From a virus: 23,125 bases of DNA. The translations under genes were made by a program, and so were the position numbers. Below, in pieces: positions 15,267-22,895 of the stretch; position 1 is the stretch's first letter, and each line of letters starts with the position of its first letter. Location: the IMG/VR virus record IMGVR_UViG_3300049484_000268, positions 1-23,125 of that record; one strand, written 5' to 3'. A model generated the notes under the pieces. That model saw only the letters and a list, made by a program, of their open reading frames with translations. It was not told the DNA's origin and searched no databases.

Positions 15267-17477
15267 TTAATCACCTATCCCTATAGTATTTTCTGCATAA
15301 ACCATCTCATAATGATCAGTATCGTAATTCAAATAAGATTGCACTATCTTAATACCAGTATTAGAAACCCTTTGATGAGTTACAGTTCTTCCGTCAATTA
15401 TTATATCGACTTCAGAATCTGTAAAATCCACATTCATACAACCATCCTTAAAATCATTAAAAGCGGCATAATCAGGGAGAATTAAATTATAACAACCTGA
15501 ACCAAAGGTCATGCTACTACAATATGAACCAAAAGTCATGTTATTACAATTTGATCCAAAGGTCATGGCACTAGCTATAACAAAGGTCATGGCATTACAA
15601 TTTGAACCAAAGGTCATGTCATAACAATTTGAACCAAAGGTCATGTAACCGCAACCTGAATCAAAGGTCAGGTAATAACAATTTGAACCAAAGGTCATGG
15701 CATTGCAACTTGCACCAAAGGTCATGGTATAACAACCTGAACCAAAGGTTATGTTACCACAACCTGCACCAAAGGTCATGGTATAACAACCTGAACCAAA
15801 GGTCATGTTACCACAACCTGCACCAAAGGTCATGGTATAACAACCTGAACCAAAGGTCATGTTACCACAACCTGCACCAAAGGTCATGGTATAACAACCT
15901 GAACCAAAGGTCATGTTAGTACAACCTATATAAAAGGTCAGGGCATTACAATTTGAACCAAAGGTCATGTAACCGCAACCTGAATCAAAGGTCAGGTAAT
16001 AACAATTTGAACCAAAGGTCATGGCATAACAACCTGAACCAAAGGTCATGTTAGTACAACCTATATAAAAGGTCAGGAATGGAACCTTTTGTAAACAAAC
16101 CCGTCCATCTGAAATATCAATATTATAACAGGACTCCCCAAATACAGTAACATCCAAAAAATCTTCGATGTCAGGATTGAGATTAACAGTACCGTTAGGT
16201 AGATAATTAGGATGATAACTTAAATACGAACTATTATATGTGTTATACAAGGCTTTCCACCTGTTAGATGTATCAGGAGTCTCCGTCACAGAACGACTTG
16301 CCACAGTACTCACCACTCCGGTCAAATTCCAACCAAGCCCCTCTGCCTGAGCAATAGTAGGGGCATTAAACGGAGTAGCAGCCACACTTGCCGTAAATAC
16401 AAGCAACCCAGTATCAGCGGTAAGGGTGATCCCTATTGCTGAATAATCAGCAGCATAAGCCGTAACAAAATCACTGGCGGTGGTAGTTAAATCCGAGTTA
16501 AATACCACATTCCTGTTAAAAGCCCCATCTATATTAATAACAGCCTCCCCTACAGTTCCTTTTAAAGTTATAGTCGATACCTGACAGGTATCCTCAATAG
16601 ACGCTATTGCCTTATAAATAACATATTCACAACTTACAAAATCACCTGAGTTATATTCCTTTTCCTCCCATGCGGGTTGGTCAATGGTATATTTCCTATA
16701 AGTAAATACCCTCCAATCAAGAGGAGCCTTCAGGCAATTTACAGTATCTTCCCGATAAGTGATAAGTCCTTTATAACCTGGAACTTCTTCAAAAGTAAAA
16801 TAATCCCTAAATGGAATTAATCCCGTAATAGGCAGAGTTCCCACTCTATACGAAATCTTATCTGTTGGATAAACCATTGACTGAGCCTCCAACTCCAATT
16901 GATCAACATCTAAAGCAGTGACAAGGAGTGGTTCTACGTCTCCGGTAACCACTATCTTGTCTCCTCCAAAGGCCGATACGGTATCCACGGCTCCTGGGCT
17001 TTCAATAAAAGTATTATACAATTCCTGGGGAACCCCCTCTGCATCCACTAACTCTGAATATACTCCAGAGGTAGCTCCCCTAAATATAATAACTTCAGTA
17101 GCCCAAGCCGGAATGGCATCACAATTAAACATAACACTTGTGGTGGAATCTCCTTCCTGATAACTACTTTCTACCGAAAAAGCACTCCTCCTCTCTTTAT
17201 AAGCACTATCATTAAAATAACAAGCCTTATAATACCATGTCACAGGATTATCTCCTACCGCATCAGGAGTAACTGATATATTGCCAGGAGCCGGAACGGT
17301 GTCATAGGTAGGAGCATAGATATAATTTATTCCCCCATCATAATCATAATTAACCATCCAATGAACAGTACGGTAGTCGGTAATAAGATACTGTAATCCC
17401 GGCTCAAGTTGGGAGCCTGTTATTAAAGCTATCAGTTCATCATAAGTCACCTCGGTTATAATAGGATGATTTGCCAT
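15267..17477 (-). CDS. Tail-fibre protein with 22-unit Cys/Phe beta-solenoid repeat
   Basis: The 736-residue protein starts with YDELIALITGSQLEPGLQYL and ITDYRTVH, the type of N-terminal attachment sequence I associate with tail fibres of Bacteroidota phages. A middle segment, PLLVTALDVDQLELEAQSM, is also typical of that group. An insert near TITLKGTVGEAVINIDGAF looks like a further beta domain. Residues 468-664 are 22 units of a 9-residue repeat (M-T-F-G-S-G-C-Y-T type) in which F and C alternate at 4/5 spacing, resembling pentapeptide-like beta-solenoids. A 70-residue C-terminal cap (FKDGCMNVDFTDSEVDIIIDG) follows. The regular Cys ladder could form disulphides or a metal-binding face only outside the reducing cytoplasm; that is inference. 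No SD is seen before the ATG. It may be the receptor-binding fibre. Confidence 0.85.
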   Translation of the reverse strand: MANHPIITEVTYDELIALITGSQLEPGLQYLITDYRTVHWMVNYDYDGGINYIYAPTYDTVPAPGNISVTPDAVGDNPVTWYYKACYFNDSAYKERRSAFSVESSYQEGDSTTSVMFNCDAIPAWATEVIIFRGATSGVYSELVDAEGVPQELYNTFIESPGAVDTVSAFGGDKIVVTGDVEPLLVTALDVDQLELEAQSMVYPTDKISYRVGTLPITGLIPFRDYFTFEEVPGYKGLITYREDTVNCLKAPLDWRVFTYRKYTIDQPAWEEKEYNSGDFVSCEYVIYKAIASIEDTCQVSTITLKGTVGEAVINIDGAFNRNVVFNSDLTTTASDFVTAYAADYSAIGITLTADTGLLVFTASVAATPFNAPTIAQAEGLGWNLTGVVSTVASRSVTETPDTSNRWKALYNTYNSSYLSYHPNYLPNGTVNLNPDIEDFLDVTVFGESCYNIDISDGRVCLQKVPFLTFYIGCTNMTFGSGCYAMTFGSNCYYLTFDSGCGYMTFGSNCNALTFYIGCTNMTFGSGCYTMTFGAGCGNMTFGSGCYTMTFGAGCGNMTFGSGCYTMTFGAGCGNITFGSGCYTMTFGASCNAMTFGSNCYYLTFDSGCGYMTFGSNCYDMTFGSNCNAMTFVIASAMTFGSNCNNMTFGSYCSSMTFGSGCYNLILPDYAAFNDFKDGCMNVDFTDSEVDIIIDGRTVTHQRVSNTGIKIVQSYLNYDTDHYEMVYAENTIGIGD
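15486..16076 (-). repeat. 27-bp tandem repeat encoding 22 units of 9 residues
   Basis: Twenty-one units are 27 bp, with a core like GAACCAAAGGTCATG on the plus strand, and one unit (15570-15595) is 24 bp. On the minus strand they encode M-T-F-G-S-G-C-Y-T variants. The total of 591 bases equals 21 x 27 + 24, so the frame is kept. Confidence 0.9.
15713..15917 (-). repeat. 54-bp higher-order repeat, three full copies plus a partial one
   Basis: Units starting at 15713, 15767, 15821 and 15875 are nearly identical 54-bp pairs of the 27-bp repeat (the alternating Y-T and G-N endings). Near identity here against more variation outside suggests recent expansion. Confidence 0.85.
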
Positions 17478-17488
17478 TGTTTTACATT

Positions 17489-18250
17489 TTAAACGTTGCC
17501 ATAATTCCTTACATACTCAGGTATCCTCCATGTCCTTTCCAATACCTCCTTGATGCCGGGATTCTTCTTTACCGTATAATCCGGAAGAGTTTCTTCCCAT
17601 CCGTTGATCTTCTGTTCCTCAGTTATATTATATAGGTGGAAATGAAAACCGCTGTCAGCGAAATTCAAATCCTTCTGTAATTGCAATACCGTGTTAGCCT
17701 TTATTCCATACTTGGCTATATTATACGACAGAGCATAATCATCAATCAGGTGATCCCTCTTGGTGACTCCTCTGGCTTCTTCTGCCGTAGGAAAGATATT
17801 CTCCACGGCTTCCCCGAACGATATATCAAGTGGATGCCAGACATCTATGCACCAATCGGAAGCTATTGTAAACCAGTTACATGAACCCCAATTACGACCA
17901 TCCCTACGGAAGTAATTATTATACCGCCAACGGATATTGGCAAAATCCCTTCCGTTGTGCAGCATCGTATCCTTATTTATATACACAGTCCAGTCAAGGG
18001 TATCGGGATGAATAACCGCATCGGAGTCGATATAAATATTCCAGTCATTGCCCATTTGCTGTCCAAGTTCATAAATCTGCAATTTCTCATATGTCACCGG
18101 CCAGTCAGGAAACTTCCGCTCGGTAATGATATGGAAATCGGCTCCTATTTTGTTAGCATAGAATTTTAGTAAAGGGTAGGTCAGTTTGGTTATCTCAGGA
18201 CAGTAATTGTCAATATTGAGAGTAAACAGGGTTTTCTTAATGCCTTTCAT
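17489..18250 (-). CDS. GT-A-type nucleotide-sugar transferase-like protein
   Basis: The 253-residue protein has a GT-A-like nucleotide-sugar domain. KTLFTLNIDNYCPEITKLTY begins it. YEKLQIYELGQQMGNDWNIYIDSDAVIHPD contains a D-S-D motif of the DxD type that binds a metal and the donor. GSCNWFTIASDWCIDVWHPL follows, then RDHLIDDYALSYNI. This recalls GT8/nucleotide-diphospho-sugar transferases, though the exact family is unclear. It sits between a methyltransferase and the fibre genes, two bases downstream of the methyltransferase stop, so the pair may act on the same glycan, possibly attached to the fibres. The sugar is unknown. No SD is seen. Confidence 0.8.
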   Translation of the reverse strand: MKGIKKTLFTLNIDNYCPEITKLTYPLLKFYANKIGADFHIITERKFPDWPVTYEKLQIYELGQQMGNDWNIYIDSDAVIHPDTLDWTVYINKDTMLHNGRDFANIRWRYNNYFRRDGRNWGSCNWFTIASDWCIDVWHPLDISFGEAVENIFPTAEEARGVTKRDHLIDDYALSYNIAKYGIKANTVLQLQKDLNFADSGFHFHLYNITEEQKINGWEETLPDYTVKKNPGIKEVLERTWRIPEYVRNYGNV

Positions 18251-18252
18251 GA

Positions 18253-18897
18253 TTAGATAGGTTTTTTGGTTAGGGTGAATTTTACATTAGCAATGACATT
18301 GCTTAAATGACGAAACGAGAATCGCTTCTCGTCCCCTGATTTATTATCCATATCAGGATAAAGTTCATAGCCGTCAAGGGCTACCTGCAAGTCAGTATGG
18401 ATAGGATAATGAGTGAGTTTACTACGCTCCCTCCACCCCTTGTCGAAGTACATGAAGGTCTGCTCCGTTATCCCCCTTCGGTGTGTTGGGTCCTGCCATG
18501 CTATCCCGGTATTGTAATGTGGGCAGGTGATATGAATCTTGCCTCCTACCTTTAAGATGCGGTAGACTTCCGTCATGAAACGAATTAACCCATCCGTAGG
18601 AGGGGCAGTGCCTTCTTTTAATGTCTTCAGCCATAGGGAGACCATAAATTTAAATTCGTCAAAATCACTGGCATTGTCTATTATACCCAGAAGATCATTC
18701 AGGGAGTAGTCAAACGACAGATGCTCTATAAAGTGATTACAGATCACATCTTCAGCACTGTCGGAAGCTATATCCCAAGGAAAGAGTTCAAGATTCATCT
18801 GAGCATCCACGTTTTCGGTTTTAACTAAGTCAATTCCAAAATACCCTTCAATACGAATCTGACCGCATGCCAGATTCAGCTTTGGTTGGTTTATCAT
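18253..18897 (-). CDS. SAM-dependent methyltransferase, class I (Methyltransf_11-like)
   Basis: The 214-residue protein opens with LNLACG and VEGYFGIDL-type residues (motif I and strand 2). It then has an HFIEHL motif and VYRILKVGGKIHITCPHY, the usual motif III of Methyltransf_11-type enzymes. Between the last two is a longer helical insert (FKFMVSLWLKTLKEGTAPPTDG). The sequence IAWQDPTHRRGIT follows; its P-T-H-R pattern is common in sugar-methylating relatives. A role on a sugar or glycan is suggested by the adjacent glycosyltransferase two bases downstream. The ATG is at 18897, with no SD. Confidence 0.82.
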   Translation of the reverse strand: MINQPKLNLACGQIRIEGYFGIDLVKTENVDAQMNLELFPWDIASDSAEDVICNHFIEHLSFDYSLNDLLGIIDNASDFDEFKFMVSLWLKTLKEGTAPPTDGLIRFMTEVYRILKVGGKIHITCPHYNTGIAWQDPTHRRGITEQTFMYFDKGWRERSKLTHYPIHTDLQVALDGYELYPDMDNKSGDEKRFSFRHLSNVIANVKFTLTKKPI

Positions 18898-18919
18898 TTT
18901 GATTAAATGATTAACTTAA

Positions 18920-19369
18920 TTAATCCTCGTAGACATCAAGGTCACCGGCAGCAAACTCAGGAGTAATACCCGGAGATATTGCGAGGTTTGCCGAGAGATC
19001 GCCCCAGTAGATAGCATCGTCAACTCCACCCGCGCCTGCCTTATTGATAGAAAAAGCACAGGCGGTATTGTTGCCATTAGTGTCGGCTCCAAAGGTAATA
19101 GCTGATGTATTATAAGCATTGTTATTGCTTACTGTCCATCCACCTGCCCCTGAAGCTCTTGCTACTGCCACCCTTGCATATCCGGTATAAGTACACTCAG
19201 TACCCTGAGCACTGTCGGACGGAGCTGCCGTATAAAGGGCAATATAGAAGTTGCCTGCGGTTGAGGACTGCCTCAGACCGGTGGCATCTCCTATTGCTGC
19301 CAAGTTAGCATTCTGGAACAGAAGTTGCAGAATGCTTGTTTCAAAACCATCTTTTTTACTTCCTGCCAT
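18920..19369 (-). CDS. Phage structural-type protein of unknown role (149 residues)
   Basis: The protein begins MAGSKKDGFETSILQLLFQN, then GDATGLRQSSTAGNFYIALYT and CTYTGYARVAVARASGAGGW, ending GITPEFAAGDLDVYED. I recognise this pattern from many phages of different hosts (short-chain protein with an A-L-Y/H-T-A and Y-x-G-Y-x-R core), probably a virion or tail-associated protein. No specific function is proven. It is all-beta in appearance, with no signal peptide. It lies 22 bases upstream of the methyltransferase and has no SD. Confidence 0.75.
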   Translation of the reverse strand: MAGSKKDGFETSILQLLFQNANLAAIGDATGLRQSSTAGNFYIALYTAAPSDSAQGTECTYTGYARVAVARASGAGGWTVSNNNAYNTSAITFGADTNGNNTACAFSINKAGAGGVDDAIYWGDLSANLAISPGITPEFAAGDLDVYED

Positions 19370-19418
19370 TGTCGTAATTTTAAATTGTTAATAAATCATG
19401 ATCTATTCTAGTTGCAAA

Positions 19419-19460
19419 CTATTTCTTTTTGCCTCCCTTACCACATTTCTTTGCTTTCAT
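19419..19460 (-). CDS. Possible 13-residue lysine-rich micropeptide
   Basis: In the 95-base gap between two larger genes, ATG at 19460 opens MKAKKCGKGGKKK and stops at TAG. Seven of 13 residues are lysine and one is cysteine. No SD precedes it, and nothing proves translation. Short lysine-rich micro-ORFs do occur in phages, but this may be chance. Confidence 0.25.
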   Translation of the reverse strand: MKAKKCGKGGKKK

Positions 19461-19464
19461 AGTC

Positions 19465-19716
19465 TTATAGTTTTAAAAAATCTACAAATAATCCTAACGA
19501 TCCACCTATACAGGCAGCCAAGAAATCAGCAGGGTCAAAGACCGACTTATTCATCCATAGGTCTATGACCAACTCCTTAAACAGTCCTGCGAACACCGCA
19601 ACGAAGAATCCCATATATATAAGGTCAGGATGATCGCAGCGAAGAGGAATTATATTTACCACCGTAGCGATAAAGAATCCTGCCAGAAAATGAGCAATCT
19701 TGTCAATCTGTATCAT
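19465..19716 (-). CDS. Small membrane protein, YfiM/VanZ-like, possible holin
   Basis: The 83-residue protein has two or three hydrophobic helices. DKIAHFLAGFFIATVV is followed by a polar turn, YMGFFVAVFAGLFKELVID, and then DFLAACIGGSLGLFVDFL. The motif D-K-x-x-H-F-x-A-G and a later G-x-x-K-E resemble the YfiM/DUF2279 and VanZ-like membrane families. Small membrane proteins of this kind in phage packaging/lysis blocks are often called holins. Its ATG overlaps the stop of the 34-residue gene as ATGA, so the two probably act together. Holin function is inferred only. Confidence 0.72.
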   Translation of the reverse strand: MIQIDKIAHFLAGFFIATVVNIIPLRCDHPDLIYMGFFVAVFAGLFKELVIDLWMNKSVFDPADFLAACIGGSLGLFVDFLKL

Positions 19717-19817
19717 TTCTTACCGTTTTTAACTTCTACAAATAACCTATATACCGCCCATATGAGGGCAACAGCCACTGCAGTTAAAAAGATCACTATA
19801 CCTATTTTTACTATCAT
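19713..19817 (-). CDS. 34-residue single-pass membrane protein
   Basis: The product is 34 residues: a short polar start (MIVK), a hydrophobic helix (IGIVIFLTAVAVALIWAV) and a charged tail (RLFVEVKNGKK). It is flanked by ATGA overlaps at both ends: its ATG overlaps the large-terminase stop, and its stop overlaps the ATG of the 83-residue membrane protein. A strong GGGAGG SD lies five bases upstream. Tight coupling and the SD make it a real gene in my view despite its size. It could be an antiholin, a small lysis factor or a membrane partner; the function is unknown. Confidence 0.75.
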   Translation of the reverse strand: MIVKIGIVIFLTAVAVALIWAVYRLFVEVKNGKK

Positions 19818-22366
19818 GTTATCCTCCCTGCGAGTTTTTTACTTATAAGTCTATTAAATGCACCACTACTTGCATCAACAATATCTTTATTAGTGGAAAA
19901 AGGAAAGAATCTGTGTTCCTCGATAAAGTCATGGTTCCACATAGCATTAAGAATCATAAAAGCTCCATTATTCACCTGAACAGAATAAGGATCGGCACGA
20001 GAAGCTTTATCTCCAGTAGGTCTCTCTGCCCTGCATGTAAACCCTGCAAGATTCCTGATTGTGCCCTGAGCCGATTCGAGCCCTCCCGAATTATGAACTA
20101 CAATATCATTAACTAAAAAGCTTTCTCCTTCAGAAACAGTAAGACATCTACAAGGTAATTTACCTATTTTCTCAATAGACATAATCTCATCAGGCAAATA
20201 ATCCTGATTAAAATTTATTTGTTTAAACTCTGCAATTTTTAATGATTTCACCCCATATACCGGAATCATCTTAGCAAATCTACCCATAGATCCATCCGAT
20301 CTTCGCATTATTAACCTATAACCTGTATGTCTTTTTATCTGATAAGATTCTTTCCATGTTCGCTTTCTTAGCATAGTATAAATCCCAAAACGAAGCAGTA
20401 AACTCTGAACTTGCTTTAATAATTCTATGTTAGTGCTATAATAGTCGATATACGGATGCTGTGAAGTAGCAGAGGCACTTCCATCACAAGCAAAATATGC
20501 ACCAAGAAAATTAGCCACACATTCATCTCCCGCTTTTATAACCCAATCAGGGACTGTTTTCGTAAGAGTATTTTTACCTGCCATACCTCTTGCTTTTAAC
20601 CAATCTCTTGAGCCATCAGAGAGATAATATGTCCATCCTTTAGAGCCACCTAAATGCACATGGAATCCAAGAGATTCAGCACAATAAATAATATCAAGCC
20701 CTTCTGATCTATCTGAAGAAACAATACTGGCATTGCAACTCTTCTCAGAACCTCTTGTAAACGTGCAACAGCCATCACCAACAAAATAACCAGCCATCCT
20801 GCATTCTTCGATAGTAGGGTCTTTTTGGATTCCTACATTAACATGTGATCTTAAAGCTAAAACATCTCCTACCTTCAATCTTTCTGCAGTAATCCATCCT
20901 TCAGGAGTAAAAAAAGAATGCTCCAATGATGAATGAATTATCCTTCCTGAATCAGTTGTAATCTTTAATGACTCTAATTCACCCTGTATATGAACCTGCT
21001 TTACTATAACTGGATCACCAAATCCATTAATAATTAAATCTCCCTTTTTAATATCTTTTAACCTTAATTGAGTCCCATCCCGCATTTGTATCAATTCTTC
21101 CTCCCATATCGGACCAGGCTCTTGTTCTATCCATATCTCCACCCCAGTACCATCTGCCTCTGCGGTTTGCCTTATTATCCTTTCTCTCTCATTACTCCCC
21201 CACTGACCGCGTTTCATATCTTCTATCACCCATCGGTTATACGTAAGACGAGTCATCTTTACTCCCACCGTATAAGCTCCTCCGCCCGAAGTGCCTGCCT
21301 TGTCCCAATAGCGAACTGTAGAAACCACCTGATTTAATGACGGAAGGGTATTGATCATTATAAATGAATCCACGTGAAACATACCTCCGCCCGGAGGTAC
21401 TGGGTTCTGTCCCACCTGTCCTGCGTAGCCGTACTGTCCCAGCTTTGACTTGAGATCCGTAAGAGTCTTCCATGATATACGTTTAGTATCTAATAACTCA
21501 TCAGTATAAAACTCTACAAGTTCTGGCGGTTTAACAAACTCCCTGAAATTACGAATCTCTCCAGGAAGGCATATATGTCTGACATTAACCTCTTCCTTAC
21601 TCAGCCAGTGTCCCGAAGGATCGTTTTGTGCAAGTCTCTGCATTATTAATATGACAGGGGTGACATCTTTATCCCTCTTGCGAAGAGGAAGTGTCTGTTC
21701 CATAAAGTGATTGGCATTGGCAAGCTCTACATCAGATGCTGCCTGATTAGGATTTAGAGGGTCATCTACAATAAGCAAATCCCCATGGAATCCTGTTACC
21801 GAACCTGTGAGCGATGTACTAAGCCTGCCACCACCTGTAAGCTGACTGCCCCGTCTGTGCGGCCCTCCCATCCCTACAACTTTCTTGGCAATCTTAAAGT
21901 TGGACTTAACATCCTTATCCTCCTTTATTATAATGTCAGGGTACATCTCCTGAAAGAGCTGACTCCTTAATATATCCCTGCAATACTCTGCACTCTCTAA
22001 AGACAGCTTATCAGAATACGACATGGCAATGACAAGCATCCAATGCCACTTCGTCCAGCACCATATTGGAAACATTATACTGACCAAAGCAGTTTTTGTT
22101 GACCCTGGTGGCACATTAATAATAAGATCATAATCACGAGGCTCCCTACGGCTGACCTTCTCAGCTACTTTCTCAAGTTCTCCACAGAGATATTTAATGT
22201 GCCAATTAGGAGAAAAAGGCTGAGAAGAATATACGGGCCAGAAGTATTCAAGGAAATGATAGAGGGAGCGGTTGTTAAGTTCCCTTGCTATGTTCAAGGG
22301 AGAAGGGATAGCCTCTTGCAGGTGTTCCGGCAGAGGTTTTAGCAAGGTATCACTTATCTCCGTCAT
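19814..22366 (-). CDS. Terminase large subunit, interrupted by an intein
   Basis: The 850-residue reading frame encodes a 509-residue terminase plus a 341-residue intein. The ATPase part has a Walker A-like loop, NVPPGSTKT (84-92), and a Walker B, LLIVDDP (197-203). The nuclease part has YWDKAG (Asp355, motif I), then IEQEPG ending at residue 418 and SGGLES resuming at 760, and DIVDASSGAF (motif III). The intein interrupts the second nuclease motif, so unspliced protein should be nuclease-dead. The enzyme cuts and pumps DNA into procapsids through the portal. The ATG at 22366 overlaps the small subunit by 17 bases. There is no strong SD. Sizes after splicing are normal for the family. Confidence 0.93.
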   Translation of the reverse strand: MTEISDTLLKPLPEHLQEAIPSPLNIARELNNRSLYHFLEYFWPVYSSQPFSPNWHIKYLCGELEKVAEKVSRREPRDYDLIINVPPGSTKTALVSIMFPIWCWTKWHWMLVIAMSYSDKLSLESAEYCRDILRSQLFQEMYPDIIIKEDKDVKSNFKIAKKVVGMGGPHRRGSQLTGGGRLSTSLTGSVTGFHGDLLIVDDPLNPNQAASDVELANANHFMEQTLPLRKRDKDVTPVILIMQRLAQNDPSGHWLSKEEVNVRHICLPGEIRNFREFVKPPELVEFYTDELLDTKRISWKTLTDLKSKLGQYGYAGQVGQNPVPPGGGMFHVDSFIMINTLPSLNQVVSTVRYWDKAGTSGGGAYTVGVKMTRLTYNRWVIEDMKRGQWGSNERERIIRQTAEADGTGVEIWIEQEPGPIWEEELIQMRDGTQLRLKDIKKGDLIINGFGDPVIVKQVHIQGELESLKITTDSGRIIHSSLEHSFFTPEGWITAERLKVGDVLALRSHVNVGIQKDPTIEECRMAGYFVGDGCCTFTRGSEKSCNASIVSSDRSEGLDIIYCAESLGFHVHLGGSKGWTYYLSDGSRDWLKARGMAGKNTLTKTVPDWVIKAGDECVANFLGAYFACDGSASATSQHPYIDYYSTNIELLKQVQSLLLRFGIYTMLRKRTWKESYQIKRHTGYRLIMRRSDGSMGRFAKMIPVYGVKSLKIAEFKQINFNQDYLPDEIMSIEKIGKLPCRCLTVSEGESFLVNDIVVHNSGGLESAQGTIRNLAGFTCRAERPTGDKASRADPYSVQVNNGAFMILNAMWNHDFIEEHRFFPFSTNKDIVDASSGAFNRLISKKLAGRIT
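19823..19828 (-). promoter_or_regulatory. Strong Shine-Dalgarno site of the 34-residue gene
   Basis: GGGAGG lies five bases before the ATG at 19817 and inside the end of the large-terminase gene. It is the main evidence that the tiny gene is translated. Confidence 0.7.
20090..21112 (-). mobile_element. Intein with LAGLIDADG homing endonuclease in the large terminase, non-canonical Pro1
   Basis: The insert spans residues 419-759 between EPG and SGG, where uninterrupted terminases read EPGSGG. Splicing blocks are visible: the start PIWEEELIQMRDG aligns with block A but has Pro in place of Cys/Ser at position 1. Block B has His65 (SSLEHSFF). Block F reads CRCLTV with Cys323. The end is IVVHN followed by Ser (+1). 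The endonuclease has two LAGLIDADG-type motifs, MAGYFVGDG at intein residues 106-114 and FLGAYFACDG at 202-211, each with its acidic residue. It may therefore be an active mobile intein that homes into intein-less terminase genes. The missing Cys1/Ser1 points to a non-standard splicing start. It also lacks the Trp and Thr of the class 3 pattern (Phe67 and Val339 there). Confidence 0.88.
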
Positions 22367-22895
22367 CCGGTTCTATAGTGTCAGTAAGCTTTAAGGGTTG
22401 TCTTTTTATTATCTCTTCAAGTTTCAAAAGATCTTCAGTGGTGTACATCTTCATGCTGATGTTCATGTTCTGCGTATGCGTCACCTCAACCTTGTTTGTC
22501 TCACTCCACAAGTCACGTTGACGAACAGAAAGCCATTTGAACGCACTCCAAGGATCTGGTGGACGATATCTCTTCACCGTAGTCTTCACCCACACCTTGT
22601 CTTTACGGTCAAAGACAGCAACTTCTTCCTCGTAAAAATATCCTGTTGCACACTTATAAGCAGCTTTAAGCACTTCGGTATCCGCTCCCAGCTTCCCATC
22701 AAGAAGTGCCTGACGAAACTCAGGACGGTTCTTTTTCCAATGCACTATCGTAGGATGACTCACCTCCATCACCTTTGCCATCTGCTCTTCAGTAGCCCCC
22801 ATCAGTGCAAGGAGAAAGGCTGCCTCGATCTTACCCGATGTCCAGTGGGTAAAATGAGTGCTAGGGGTGTCTTTGCTTCTTTTTGCCCTCTCCAT
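22350..22895 (-). CDS. Terminase small subunit
   Basis: The 181-residue protein has an N-terminal helix-turn-helix-like stretch, ATEEQMAKVMEVSHPTIVHWKK, typical of small terminase DNA-binding domains. RPEFRQALLDGKLGADTEVLKAAYKCATGYFYEE follows, a pattern seen in many phage small terminases. The C-terminal part is acidic. It recognises the packaging site and loads the large subunit. It is the first gene after the long AT-rich leader, and its stop overlaps the large-subunit start by 17 bases. The ATG at 22895 has no SD. Confidence 0.85.
   Translation of the reverse strand: MERAKRSKDTPSTHFTHWTSGKIEAAFLLALMGATEEQMAKVMEVSHPTIVHWKKNRPEFRQALLDGKLGADTEVLKAAYKCATGYFYEEEVAVFDRKDKVWVKTTVKRYRPPDPWSAFKWLSVRQRDLWSETNKVEVTHTQNMNISMKMYTTEDLLKLEEIIKRQPLKLTDTIEPDDGDK

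Noticed and set aside
15602-15919. 105-codon plus-strand frame with NQRSC/HNLHQRSW repeats
   Set aside because: It is the complement of the 27-bp fibre repeats; repeats keep frames open on both strands by chance.
15486-16076. CRISPR array
   Set aside because: The 27-bp repeats have no unique spacers, vary gradually and translate in one frame as part of a long protein.
19814-22366. Large terminase as two genes with an unrelated inserted gene
   Set aside because: The frame is continuous through the insert and the borders match intein splice blocks, so an intein explains it.
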